Shown here: in pieces, positions 1 to 8,408 of the stretch
How the letters are laid out: every line of letters begins with the position of its first letter
Numbering within the stretch: position 1 is the first letter of the stretch
Assembly (NCBI GenBank): GCA_021851405.1
Contig: JAJZDW010000003.1
Location: 113,556 to 177,555, forward strand
Reading direction: 5' to 3'
DNA from: Pseudomonadota bacterium
GTDB lineage: Bacteria; Pseudomonadota; Gammaproteobacteria; Steroidobacterales; Steroidobacteraceae
DNA length: 64,000 nucleotides
Position numbers and translations under genes: made by a program
The notes under the pieces: generated by a model
The model's input: only the letters and a program-made list of their open reading frames with translations
Told to the model about the DNA's origin: nothing
The model's database searches: none

Positions 1-1116
1 GCGATGGCGCGAGCGCTCGAACTTGCCGCGCTCGGCCTGCAGACGGCGCACCCGAACCCACGGGTCGGGTGCGTCATCGCTCGCGGCGAGCAGATCATTG
101 GGGAGGGCTGGCACGTCCGGGCCGGGGAGCCTCATGCGGAGGTTCATGCGCTGCGGGCGGCGGGCGCGGCCGCGTCCGGCGCCACGGCATACGTCACGCT
201 CGAACCGTGTAGTCATCACGGACGCACGCCGCCGTGCGCGCAGGCGCTGCTCGATGCGGGCATCGGGCGTGTCGTATTCGCCCTCGGGGATCCGAACCCC
301 CGGGTCAATGGCGGGGGGGCGCGACTGCTGCAGGAGGGCGGTGTGCCGGTGCAGTCCGGGCTGCTGCAGGCTGAGGCGGCCGAGCTCAACGTGGGATTCC
401 TCAAGCGGATGCGCACGGGGCGTCCCTGGGTGCGGGTGAAGCTCGCCATGAGTCTCGATGGCCGTACGGCGCTCGCCGATGGGCAGAGCCACTGGATCAC
501 CGGGCCGGCCGCGCGTCAGGACGTGCAGCTCTGGCGGGCTCGCAGCGGCGCGGTGCTGACCGGCATCGGCACGGTGCTCGCCGACGACCCGCGCCTGGAT
601 GTCCGCCTGGACGACCCGCCCGGCGGCGCTCGTCCGCCGCAGCTGCGCGTGGTGGTCGATTCGCAGCTGCGCACCTCGCCGCAGGCCCGGCTGTTCTCGA
701 TTCCGGGACCGGTCCTGGTGGTGGGTCGCGCGCCGCCGCCGGCCGAGGCGCAGGCATTCGCTCGCCGCCGTGCCGCGCTCGAAGCGCACGCAACGGTCGA
801 AACATTGCCGGCCGCCGGCGGGCGGGTTCTGCTGGAGGCGCTGCTCGAGGCATTGGGGCGCCGCGAAATCAATGAGCTGTGGGTCGAGTCCGGTCCGACA
901 CTGGCCGGCGCTCTGCTGGCGGAGGGTTGGGCGGACGAACTGATCCTGTACGTCGCGCCGCGCCTGCTCGGGCCGCAGAGTCGGCCGCTGGTGCACCTGC
1001 CGGCGCTTGAGCGGCTGCAGGACTCGGCCTGGTTTGACATCATCTCGAGCGAGCCGATGGGCGCGGATCTGCGCGTGCGCCTGCGGCCGCGACAGCCCTT
1101 CCAAGAGGACAACTGA
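1..1116 (+). CDS. ribD: Bifunctional riboflavin biosynthesis protein RibD (5' end cut by window)
   Basis: RibD deaminates the GTP-derived diaminopyrimidine and then reduces its ribosyl side chain, the second and third steps of riboflavin synthesis in the cytoplasm. Counting from the first visible Met (base 4), the zinc deaminase motif HAE is at residues 44-46 and PCSHHGRTPPC at 68-78; the reductase domain follows from about 140 to the end and includes WVESGPTLAG. The family usually has a few residues before the MARAL segment, and the frame is open back to base 1, so the true start probably lies just upstream. The stop is directly followed by ribE, as in an operon. The identification is firm; only the start is unknown. 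Confidence 0.95.
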   Translation, partial: AMARALELAALGLQTAHPNPRVGCVIARGEQIIGEGWHVRAGEPHAEVHALRAAGAAASGATAYVTLEPCSHHGRTPPCAQALLDAGIGRVVFALGDPNPRVNGGGARLLQEGGVPVQSGLLQAEAAELNVGFLKRMRTGRPWVRVKLAMSLDGRTALADGQSHWITGPAARQDVQLWRARSGAVLTGIGTVLADDPRLDVRLDDPPGGARPPQLRVVVDSQLRTSPQARLFSIPGPVLVVGRAPPPAEAQAFARRRAALEAHATVETLPAAGGRVLLEALLEALGRREINELWVESGPTLAGALLAEGWADELILYVAPRLLGPQSRPLVHLPALERLQDSAWFDIISSEPMGADLRVRLRPRQPFQEDN

Positions 1117-1117
1117 A

Positions 1118-1726
1118 GTGTTCACCGGAATCGTTCAGGACGTGGGGCGTTTGGTCGAGCGCGAGAAGCGCAACGGCGACCATCGCATGGGATTCACATT
1201 CGGGCGGATCGATCCGGCGGCGCTGCGCATCGGGGACAGCCTCTGCGTGCAGGGCTGCTGTCTGACCGTGGTGGAGCTGCAAGACGGTACGGTCCGCGCC
1301 GATGTGTCGCGCGAGACGCTGAGGCTGACCACGCTCGGTCAATGGGCGATCGGCGCCCACGTCAATCTGGAGCCAGCGCTGAAGGCCGGTGATGCACTCG
1401 GCGGTCACCTGCTGAGCGGCCACGTCGATGGCCTGGGGCAGGTCGTGGAGATCACCGAGGAGGCCCGCTCCTGGCGCATGGACATTGCCCTTGCCGACGA
1501 CGCGCTCGCCCGGTACGTCGCCCGCAAAGGCTCGATCGCCGTTGATGGCGTGAGTCTCACGGTCAATCTCGTGCGTGACGCGACGTTCCGCGTGAACCTG
1601 ATCCCGCACACCCGCGAGGTCACGACACTGGGCAGACTTCAGCCGGACGATTACGTGAATATCGAAATCGACCTGATCGCGCGCTACGTGGAGCGGCTGC
1701 TCGCCACGGGCGGGGCGGGGGCCTGA
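1118..1726 (+). CDS. ribE: Riboflavin synthase alpha subunit
   Basis: This enzyme dismutates two 6,7-dimethyl-8-ribityllumazine molecules into riboflavin and a pyrimidine that is recycled. The 202-residue product begins FTGIVQDVG after the start codon, the typical family N-terminus, and holds two homologous lumazine-binding halves (about 1-90 and 97-185). I chose the GTG at 1118, one base after the ribD stop, because it places this conserved N-terminus at residue 1; an in-frame extension upstream overlaps ribD and is not conserved. It is called ribC in E. coli nomenclature. The stop overlaps the next start in a TGATG, which suggests translational coupling. Confidence 0.95.
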   Translation: MFTGIVQDVGRLVEREKRNGDHRMGFTFGRIDPAALRIGDSLCVQGCCLTVVELQDGTVRADVSRETLRLTTLGQWAIGAHVNLEPALKAGDALGGHLLSGHVDGLGQVVEITEEARSWRMDIALADDALARYVARKGSIAVDGVSLTVNLVRDATFRVNLIPHTREVTTLGRLQPDDYVNIEIDLIARYVERLLATGGAGA

Positions 1727-2253
1727 TGGGCGGCACGCCGCACCGGCTGCGCCTCTTTGCGGTCGCGCTCGCGCTGTCGGTGGGCGCAGCCAACGCGGCC
1801 GTCCCGCGCGTCGGACAGCGCGCTCCGGCGCTGATCGTGCGCGAGTTCAGCGGGCGCACATTCGACCTGGCCCGCGAGCGCGGCCGGGTGGTGTTGGTGA
1901 GTTTCTGGGCGACCTGGTGCTCGCCGTGCCACGCCGAGATGCCGGTGCTGCAGTCGTTCTATCAGCGCTTCCACCGACGCGGCGTGGCGTTGATCGCCCT
2001 CAGTATCGATCGGGCTGCGAGCGGCGCGCGCGTCGAGCAGGCGCTGCACGGCTTCACGTATCCGGCGGCACTCGCCCGTTCGGCCCCGGTGGACGGATTC
2101 GGCGAGCCCCTGGCGGTGCCCATGACCTATGTCATCGATGCCCGCGGGATCATCCGGGCGCGGCTGCTCGGCGGGCCGACCGGGGTCACCGCCGGCCAAC
2201 TGCAGGCCGTCGTGCAGCCCCTGCTCGAGGCGCAGCGCCGGCGTCGGCGCTAG
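1726..2253 (+). CDS. TlpA/ResA-like periplasmic thioredoxin-fold protein
   Basis: The 175-residue product starts with a basic then hydrophobic stretch (about residues 7-25) that looks like a signal peptide ending near ANA. A thioredoxin-like domain follows with WCSPC at 64-68, so both redox cysteines (65 and 68) are present. Such proteins reduce or exchange disulfides in periplasmic partners, for example apocytochrome c or copper-site proteins; the partner cannot be told from sequence. It is embedded in the riboflavin operon, its ATG overlapping the ribE stop, although no established step of riboflavin synthesis needs it. The C-terminus is Arg-rich (QRRRRR). Family assignment is strong, specific role unknown. 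Confidence 0.85.
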   Translation: MGGTPHRLRLFAVALALSVGAANAAVPRVGQRAPALIVREFSGRTFDLARERGRVVLVSFWATWCSPCHAEMPVLQSFYQRFHRRGVALIALSIDRAASGARVEQALHGFTYPAALARSAPVDGFGEPLAVPMTYVIDARGIIRARLLGGPTGVTAGQLQAVVQPLLEAQRRRRR

Positions 2254-2282
2254 CGTCGCCTGCCGGGGAGGGCGGGCCGCAC

Positions 2283-2292
2283 GGTATACTAG
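2283..2292 (+). promoter_or_regulatory. Possible -10 element ahead of ribBX
   Basis: The 66-base gap before ribBX contains GGTATACT, a near-consensus -10 hexamer (TATACT at 2285-2290), about 30 bases before the ATG. No good -35 box is visible at normal spacing. It could allow ribBX-ribH-nusB-thiL to be transcribed separately from ribD-ribE. Confidence 0.3.
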
Positions 2293-2319
2293 AGGGCCCA
2301 ACGCACCAGGCCCCGCGCG

Positions 2320-3486
2320 ATGTCCAAAGTCCTCCCCCTCTCCGGCCAGGCCCCGCCGTCCGGCGTCAAACTGAACAGCGTCGAGGAAATCCTCGCCGAC
2401 CTGCGTGCCGGGCGCATGGTCATCATCATGGACGACGAGGATCGCGAGAACGAGGGCGACCTGATCATGGCGGCCGAGTGCGCCACGCCCGAGGCGGTGG
2501 CCTTCATGATCCGCCACACCAGCGGGATTCTCTGCGTGCCCATGGAGGAGGCCTGGCTCGAGCGGCTGGAGCTGCCGCAGATGGTCATCCACAACAGCGA
2601 GGCGCATCGCACCGCATTCACCGTCTCGGTGGACGCCGTCGAGGGCACCACCACGGGGGTGTCCTCCAGCGACCGTGCGGTCACGATCCGCGCCCTGGCC
2701 CGTGCCGAGGCGCGGGTGGCCGATTTCGCCCGTCCCGGACACATCTTTCCGTTGCGCGCGCGGCGCGGCGGGGTGCTGGTGCGCACCGGTCACACCGAGG
2801 CGGCCGTGGACCTGTGCCGTCTTGCCGGCCTGCAGCCGGTCGGGGTGATCTCCGAGTTGATGAATGAGGACGGCTCGATGGCGCGGCGCGAGCAGCTGCA
2901 TGCCTTCGCTGCCGCGCACGGCCTGAAGATCGGCACCATCGCCGACCTGATCCGCTACCGCCTGCGCAATGAGCGCTCCGTGGTGCGCCTGTCCGAGCAG
3001 CCCGTCGCGACCGAGTTCGGCGATTTTCGCCTGTTCGCCTATGAGGACCGCGTCGGGGAAGAGGTCCATCTGGCGCTGGTGCGCGGCACGCTCGAGGGGC
3101 CCGAATCGCCCCTGGTGCGCGTGCATCTGGCCGATCCACTGCGCGATCTGCTCGGTATCCGCGCCGATCCGCTCGCCTGGACGTTGCGGGCTGCGATGCA
3201 GCGCATCGCGAGCGCCGGCGCCGGTGTGATCGTGATCCTGCGCGAGCGCGAGGCGCCGAACGATCTGCTCGACTCGGTCCGCTCACTCGGAGCGCCGCCC
3301 GAGGCCGACGGTGCGGCCCGTGCCGCGCGCCGAGAAGGAGGGGTGCTGAAGACCTTCGGCATCGGCGCGCAGATCCTGAAGGACCTCGGCGTGCGGCGGA
3401 TGCGCGTGCTGTCGGCACCGAAGCAGATTCACGGCATCTCGGCCTTCGGCCTGGAAATTGACGGATACGTCGGAGAAGACGCGTGA
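2320..3486 (+). CDS. ribB: 3,4-dihydroxy-2-butanone 4-phosphate synthase fused to a degenerate GTP cyclohydrolase II domain (RibBX type)
   Basis: The N-terminal domain (about 19-215) converts ribulose-5-phosphate to dihydroxybutanone phosphate and formate. It carries the acidic metal-binding motif DDEDRENEGD at 38-47 and a HTEAAVDLCRLAG segment typical of active DHBP synthases. The C-terminal part (about 216-388) resembles GTP cyclohydrolase II, but where the active enzyme has three zinc cysteines (C-x10-C-x-C) this protein reads VHLADPLRDLLGIRADP with none. It therefore should not open GTP, and a separate ribA must exist elsewhere. The 388-residue length is full for a RibBA-type fusion. Its stop overlaps the GTG start of ribH. 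Confidence 0.93.
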   Translation: MSKVLPLSGQAPPSGVKLNSVEEILADLRAGRMVIIMDDEDRENEGDLIMAAECATPEAVAFMIRHTSGILCVPMEEAWLERLELPQMVIHNSEAHRTAFTVSVDAVEGTTTGVSSSDRAVTIRALARAEARVADFARPGHIFPLRARRGGVLVRTGHTEAAVDLCRLAGLQPVGVISELMNEDGSMARREQLHAFAAAHGLKIGTIADLIRYRLRNERSVVRLSEQPVATEFGDFRLFAYEDRVGEEVHLALVRGTLEGPESPLVRVHLADPLRDLLGIRADPLAWTLRAAMQRIASAGAGVIVILREREAPNDLLDSVRSLGAPPEADGAARAARREGGVLKTFGIGAQILKDLGVRRMRVLSAPKQIHGISAFGLEIDGYVGEDA

Positions 3487-3959
3487 GCACCGTGCGACTC
3501 ATCGAAGGACAGGCGACGGCCCGCGGCCGCAAGGTGGCCGTGGTCGCGGCGCGGTTCAACGAGTTCATCGTGGCGAGCCTGCTCAAGGGCGCCGAGGCCG
3601 CCTGGGCGCGGCACGGCGGAGTGCTCGAGGACTTGCTGGTGGTCCGTGTGCCGGGGGCATTCGAGCTGCCGGTGGCGGCGCGCAAGCTGGCCGCGAGCGG
3701 CCGGTATGACGCGGTGGTGGCGCTCGGCTGTGTGATCCGCGGCGGCACGCCGCATTTCGAATACGTCGCCGGTGAATGCGCCGGCGGCCTGCAGCGTACG
3801 GCGCTTGAGACGCTCGTGCCGGTCAGCTTCGGGGTGCTTACCGTCGAGACCGTCGAGCAGGCGATCGAACGGGCCGCGACCGGTCAAGGTGACAAGGGCG
3901 GGGAGGCCATGGAGGCGGCATTGGAAATGGCGGACGTGTTCGCCCAGCTCGGATCGTGA
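3483..3959 (+). CDS. ribH: 6,7-dimethyl-8-ribityllumazine synthase
   Basis: Lumazine synthase condenses the RibD product (after dephosphorylation) with dihydroxybutanone phosphate from RibB, giving the substrate of RibE. The 158-residue product shows the family landmarks AARFNEFIV near residue 22, PGAFELP near 58 and GGTPHFEYV near 88 with the catalytic His. The start is GTG, overlapping the ribBX stop as GTGA, so translation is probably coupled. Members usually assemble into pentamers or 60-mers. Length and motifs are all normal. Confidence 0.96.
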   Translation: MSTVRLIEGQATARGRKVAVVAARFNEFIVASLLKGAEAAWARHGGVLEDLLVVRVPGAFELPVAARKLAASGRYDAVVALGCVIRGGTPHFEYVAGECAGGLQRTALETLVPVSFGVLTVETVEQAIERAATGQGDKGGEAMEAALEMADVFAQLGS

Positions 3960-4402
3960 TGGGCGTGCACTCCTCGACACACGCATTTTCCCGGCAGCGC
4001 GCGATGGCGCGCAAGCTTGCGCTGCAGGCGTTGTACCGCTGGCAGATCAACGAGTGCCCCTGGCAGGATCTGGTGCAGGAGTTCAGTGTGGCCGAGGACA
4101 TGCCGCACGCTGACCGAGAGTACTTCCAAGAACTGCTGGAGGGCATCTGTGGCGCGCGCACGGCACTCGATGAGCAGCTCGCGGCGTTCATCGACCGCAC
4201 TCCGGCATTACTCGATCCGGTCGAGCATGCGACGCTGCTCATCGGTCTGTACGAACTGGTGCACCGATTGGATGTGCCCTACAAGGTCGTCATCAATGAG
4301 GCGGTCTCGCTGGCGAAGCGATTTGGGGCAACCGACGGGCACAAGTACGTCAACGCAGTGCTCGATAGAGCCGCGCGCGAACTGCGTCCGGCGGAACGTT
4401 AA
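3959..4402 (+). CDS. nusB: Transcription antitermination factor NusB
   Basis: NusB binds boxA RNA together with NusE (S10) and helps antitermination of rRNA operons. The product of about 147 residues is all-helical in character and contains RQRAMARKLALQALYRW near the N-terminus and PYKVVINEAVSLAKRFG near the C-terminus, both strongly conserved in the family. GTG at 3956 and ATG at 3959 are adjacent in-frame starts overlapping the ribH stop; I give the ATG. The ribH-nusB-thiL order is common in proteobacteria. Confidence 0.95.
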   Translation: MGVHSSTHAFSRQRAMARKLALQALYRWQINECPWQDLVQEFSVAEDMPHADREYFQELLEGICGARTALDEQLAAFIDRTPALLDPVEHATLLIGLYELVHRLDVPYKVVINEAVSLAKRFGATDGHKYVNAVLDRAARELRPAER

Positions 4403-4428
4403 TACGCTCTTCCTGCGCCGCTACGCGC

Positions 4429-5394
4429 ATGGCAGTGTCTGAATTCGATCTGATCGACCGCTATTTCCGCCGCAGCGGTGCGGTGCGAACCGATGTGCCT
4501 CTCGGCGTCGGTGACGATGCGGCGCTGCTCGAATGTCCGCCCGGGATGACGCTCGTGGCCGCAGTCGACACGCTCGTCGACGGAGTACATTTCCCGCGCG
4601 GGTGCCGACCGGACTCGGTCGGACATCGGGCGCTGGCGGTGAACCTGAGCGATCTGGCCGCCATGGGGGCTCAGCCCGCCTGGGCGCTGCTGGCGCTGAC
4701 GCTGCCGGCGGTCGAGCCCGAATGGCTCGAGGGATTTGCCGCGGCCTTCAGCTCACTGGCGCTGCGGTACGGGGTCGCGCTGGTCGGCGGCGACACCACC
4801 CAGGGCCCGCTCGCGATCTCGGTGACGCTGCTCGGTTGGGTGCCCGCAGGCGAGGCGCTGCGGCGCAGCGGCGCCGCCCCAGGGGACGCACTGTTCGTCT
4901 CCGGGACGCCGGGCGATGCGGCCGCGGGATTGGCCCTGGAACAGGGTCGCCTCGCCGCCGAGGCCACCCGCGAGTCCCTGCGCGAGCGCTTCCTCTTTCC
5001 CGAGCCGCGCGTCGCGCTCGGAGCGCGGCTGCGAGGGTATGCGAGCGCGTGCATCGACGTGTCGGACGGCCTGCTGGCCGATGCTCTGAAGCTCGCGCGC
5101 GCCAGCGGCTGCGGGGTCGAGCTCGAGGCGGCCCGGCTGCCGTTGTCGGCACCCCTGCGCGCACTCGGGTCCCCGCAGGCCCGGTCGTTTGCGCTCACCG
5201 GCGGCGACGATTACGAACTGTGCTTCACGGTCCCCGTGCAGCAGCTGGAGCGGCTGGGGGCGGATTTGCCGAGCGCGCAGTGGGGGTACACGCGCATCGG
5301 AACGGTGTGCCTCGAGGCGGGGGCGCACGTCCGGGACGAGAGCGGGGTGAAGTCCGTGGCGGCCCCGGGATACGATCATTTCGCCGGCCCGTGA
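4429..5394 (+). CDS. thiL: Thiamine-monophosphate kinase
   Basis: ThiL phosphorylates thiamine monophosphate to the cofactor thiamine pyrophosphate using ATP. The 321-residue product carries the aspartate-rich metal and nucleotide motifs of the PurM/ThiL fold: VGDDAALL near residue 27, AVDTLVDGVHF near 46, GGDTTQG near 122, DVSDGL near 211 and GGDDYEL near 260. It begins 26 bases after nusB with no obvious terminator between them. In many relatives pgpA follows; here a protein kinase gene does. Identification is firm. Confidence 0.95.
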   Translation: MAVSEFDLIDRYFRRSGAVRTDVPLGVGDDAALLECPPGMTLVAAVDTLVDGVHFPRGCRPDSVGHRALAVNLSDLAAMGAQPAWALLALTLPAVEPEWLEGFAAAFSSLALRYGVALVGGDTTQGPLAISVTLLGWVPAGEALRRSGAAPGDALFVSGTPGDAAAGLALEQGRLAAEATRESLRERFLFPEPRVALGARLRGYASACIDVSDGLLADALKLARASGCGVELEAARLPLSAPLRALGSPQARSFALTGGDDYELCFTVPVQQLERLGADLPSAQWGYTRIGTVCLEAGAHVRDESGVKSVAAPGYDHFAGP

Positions 5395-5512
5395 GGGCGT
5401 CATTATGTAAAGCGTGCGGCGCGATCCGGTCGGCCAATTCATGGGGCACATCACAGCGCATCGCTGCGGTCCGGCCCTATGCTGCAGTGTGCCACACCAC
5501 TCGCTGCGAACC

Positions 5513-6823
5513 ATGCCCGCCCACGCTCCAGGACCCGCCGTGCATCCGCGCACCAGTGAGCGCAGCGCTCCGGAGCGGATCGGCAAGTACGAAGTCATCA
5601 AGGAAGTCGGGCGCGGCAGCACCGGCGTGGTCTATCTGTCGCACGACGCCTACTACGGGCGCGATGTGGCCATCAAAGTCTACAACGTCGACACCGGCGC
5701 GGACGATCAGCGCGCCCGCGCTGCGCGCAAGATGTTCCTCTCCGAGGCGCATCTGGTCGGCATGCTGCAGCACCCGTACGTGCTGCCGATCTACGATGCC
5801 GGTGAGGAGAATGGGCGCTACTACATCGTCAGCGAATACGTGCACCATGCGCGCACGCTCACGACCTATTGCCGACCTGACAACCTGCTCCCGCTGAATG
5901 ACGTCATCGAGATCATCTTCAAGTGCGCCAAGGCACTGCACTATGCGCACACGCGCGGAGTGATCCACCGGGACATCAAGCCCTCGAACCTGCTGCTCAC
6001 GCAGGAGGGCGAAGTGCGCATCATCGATTTCGGCATCGCGCTGGTCTCCGACGCGGACATCTCGCGCATCGAAGGCATCGCCGGCAGTCCCTCGTACATG
6101 TCGCCGGAGCAGGTGCAGAGCCTGGATTTGACTGCGAGTTCGGACATCTACTCCCTCGGCGCGGTGATGTACGAGTTGCTCACCGGGACGCGGCCGTTTC
6201 GGGCCGGCAACCTGCAGAAGCTTCTGCACCAGATCGTTTACGCCACGCCGCCGCCGATCCACAAAGTGCGCGCTGATGTGTCCGAGGGACTCGAGAACAT
6301 CGTCGTGACGGCGCTGCAGAAGGATCCGCAGAAACGCCAGCGCACCGGACTTGAGCTCGCCGCGGAGCTGGCGCGCGCGCATCATCGGCTGCGCCAGAGC
6401 AATCTACGCCTGGATCTGCAGGAGCAGTTCAGCGTTCTGCGGCGGTTGAAGTTCTTCCACGAGTTCTCGCACCCCGAGGTCACCGAGGTGCTGCATGCGA
6501 GCGCCTGGCAGCAGTATGCGGTCGACGAGGAGATCGTGCGCGAGGGCGAACTCGATGACCGCTTCTACATTCTGGTTTCCGGCCGCTGCGCCGTGCAGCG
6601 GCGCGGTGCTCAAATCGCCATGCTCGAAACCGGCGATTGCTTCGGGGAGGCGAGCTACGTTCCCGGGGCGAAACGCACGGCCACTGTGCGCGCCGTGACG
6701 GTGGTCACCGTGCTGAAGGTGAGCGCTACCCAACTCGAGCAGGTGTCGGTTTCCTGCCAGTTGCGCTTCAATCGGGTCTTTCTGCGCAGCCTGATTGCTC
6801 GTCTGCAGGGCGAGCCGCGCTAA
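5513..6823 (+). CDS. Serine/threonine protein kinase with C-terminal cyclic-nucleotide-binding-like domain
   Basis: Taking the ATG at 5513 gives 436 residues; in-frame starts further up (GTG 5414, ATG 5441) only add a low-complexity leader. The Hanks-type kinase domain spans about 26-285 with the Gly-rich loop GRGSTG (33-38), Lys55 in VAIKVY, HRDIKPSN from 152, DFG at 172-174 and SPEQ at 197-200, so all catalytic residues are present. A cNMP-binding-like domain follows at about 318-430, with EGELDDRFYILVSGRCAVQ and a FGEASYVPG phosphate-cassette-like segment. No transmembrane helix separates the two. This suggests a soluble kinase gated by a small ligand; ligand and substrates are unknown. 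It lies 118 bases after thiL, in the place where pgpA is often found. Confidence 0.88.
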   Translation: MPAHAPGPAVHPRTSERSAPERIGKYEVIKEVGRGSTGVVYLSHDAYYGRDVAIKVYNVDTGADDQRARAARKMFLSEAHLVGMLQHPYVLPIYDAGEENGRYYIVSEYVHHARTLTTYCRPDNLLPLNDVIEIIFKCAKALHYAHTRGVIHRDIKPSNLLLTQEGEVRIIDFGIALVSDADISRIEGIAGSPSYMSPEQVQSLDLTASSDIYSLGAVMYELLTGTRPFRAGNLQKLLHQIVYATPPPIHKVRADVSEGLENIVVTALQKDPQKRQRTGLELAAELARAHHRLRQSNLRLDLQEQFSVLRRLKFFHEFSHPEVTEVLHASAWQQYAVDEEIVREGELDDRFYILVSGRCAVQRRGAQIAMLETGDCFGEASYVPGAKRTATVRAVTVVTVLKVSATQLEQVSVSCQLRFNRVFLRSLIARLQGEPR

Positions 6824-6831
6824 TCTTACTG

Positions 6832-6850
6832 TGCCATAAATGACATGGCA
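6832..6850. repeat. Short inverted repeat after the kinase gene
   Basis: TGCCAT and ATGGCA form a perfect 6-bp dyad around a 7-base spacer, followed by TTATA, eight bases after the kinase stop. It may be a weak terminator or part of the end of the degraded insertion sequence that begins here. Confidence 0.35.
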
Positions 6851-6885
6851 TTATAGAGGTCGCGTGACAAGCGAGTTGAGGAGCC

Positions 6886-8251
6886 ATGGCTAACCTCACA
6901 GAGTATGAGCAGTACATGAATCGGTTGTGCGAGAAGCTCGGGCACGCGGAGCGGCGGGCAGGCATTCATGGAATGCGGGCGTGGTCTGATGCTGCGGATC
7001 AAGCGCAACAGCGTTGAGCGTCGGCGGCGCATTCCGATCCGTGGCACGTCAGTGCCAAGCACCAATCGCTGCATCACATACATGGTGGCGAAGTCCGATT
7101 GGTCGGACGAGGCGGTGCTTACGGGCGTGCGCGAGTGGGTGAGCCCCGCACTGACGCGTGACAAAGGCTGTTGCGGGATCGTCCATGACACGGGCCTTCC
7201 GAAGAAAGGCGAGCATTCGGTCGGTGTGGCGCGTCAGTACTGTGGGCAGCTGGGTCAGCGGGAGAACTGCCAGATCGCGGGGAGCCTCTCGCTGGCCTCA
7301 TCCCAGGGAAGCCTGCCGATTGCCTTTAAGCCTTATTTGCCCGATAGCGCGGGCGAGCGACAAGGCGCGTCGAGAACAGGCACGCGTGCCGGCCGGGATC
7401 ACCTTGGCCACCAAACCAAAGATTGCGCTCAAGCGGATTCGAGCGGCAAAGGCCACCGGTGAGCCTGTCGACATCGTGCTGGGCGATGCGGCCGACGGCA
7501 ATGGCGCGGCGTTTCGCAAGGGATTGAGAGAACTTCAGCTGAAGGATTGCGTTGGCGTTCAGCCTAGCACGACAGGGTGGACGGGAGAGATGGCGCCGCA
7601 GGCACCGAAGTCGACGAAGAGTAAGCGAGGTCGCCCAGCCACCCGGCTGCGCCGCGCTGGGGGTCACACGCCGGTCTCGGTGAAGGACCTGGCTTCTCCG
7701 TTGCGGCGGCGCGGGTGGCGGACGGTCGGTTGGCGAGACGGAAGTAACGCGCGACAGCTGTCGCGCTTCGCCGCGCTGCAGGTGTGTGCCGCTCATCAGG
7801 ACTGGCGCGGCAGTGAATTGCGTGAAGAGGAGTGGCTCGTGATCGAATGGCCGCGCAGCGAGTCCGAGTCCGTGCATTACTGGCTGAGCAATCTGCCGAC
7901 GAACACGACGCTGCGCACGCCGGTCAGCACGGCGACGACTCGCTGGCGCATCGCGCGGGACTACCAGGAGCTCAACCAGGAGTTTTGGCTCCCTCATTAT
8001 GAAGGGCGGGGTTGGCGTGGCTTTCATCATCACGCGACTCTGTGCATCGCCGCCTTGATGGCTTTCTCGTCAGCGAGCGCATCAGGGGAGGCGGCAGCAA
8101 AGAGCTCCGCTCGATCAGAAACGTCTCTCCTACCCGAAGGTGACACGCTGCGCGCAAGCCGGGAGAATGCAGCGTCACGCCCCGGATTCCATCCCAGCGC
8201 CTCGACCGCTGCCCCCGCTGCGCGCTGCCGATCGCAACGCGCACTGTGTGA
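6886..8251 (+). pseudogene. Degraded IS701-family transposase
   Basis: Pieces of one DDE transposase can be read only by switching frame repeatedly. The start MANLTEYEQYMNRLCEKLGH (frame of 6886) is followed by GLMLRIKRNSVE in the +1 frame, DPWHVSAKHQSLHH back in the first frame, and then TGLPKKGEHSVGVARQYCGQ in the frame of 6968. The rest (VDIVLGDAADG, SRFAALQV, DYQELNQEFW, HYEGRGWRGFHHHATLC) lies in the frame of 7158. A CPRC tail ends at the TGA at 8249. The catalytic Asp pair of the first motif reads HD rather than DD, and the second motif has GDAADG for the usual ADAGYG. At least five frame changes show it has been dead for a long time. Motifs match the IS701 family as I know it; exact element ends are not visible. 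Confidence 0.85.
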
Positions 8252-8408
8252 CACAGCACGACTAGGTGTCTGGGCGGAAAAGTGTCTGCAGGGCGAGGGT
8301 AGCGGGCAGCCAGTGCGCGCTGTGCGGGTGTGCCTGGGTATTGATCAGCGCGTGCCGGGTGACCTCCCTCCCGATGGCGTCTACCCGCTCAACGGGTGAG
8401 CCCTGCCG

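Noticed and set aside
2254..2319. Possible FMN riboswitch ahead of ribBX
   Set aside because: The gap is only 66 bases and lacks the conserved RFN blocks; it cannot hold the about 140-base FMN aptamer.
1684..3126. Long open frame on the minus strand across ribBX
   Set aside because: Such frames arise widely opposite GC-rich genes; the sense strand encodes conserved Rib proteins, and the reverse translation is His/Arg-rich with no family motif.
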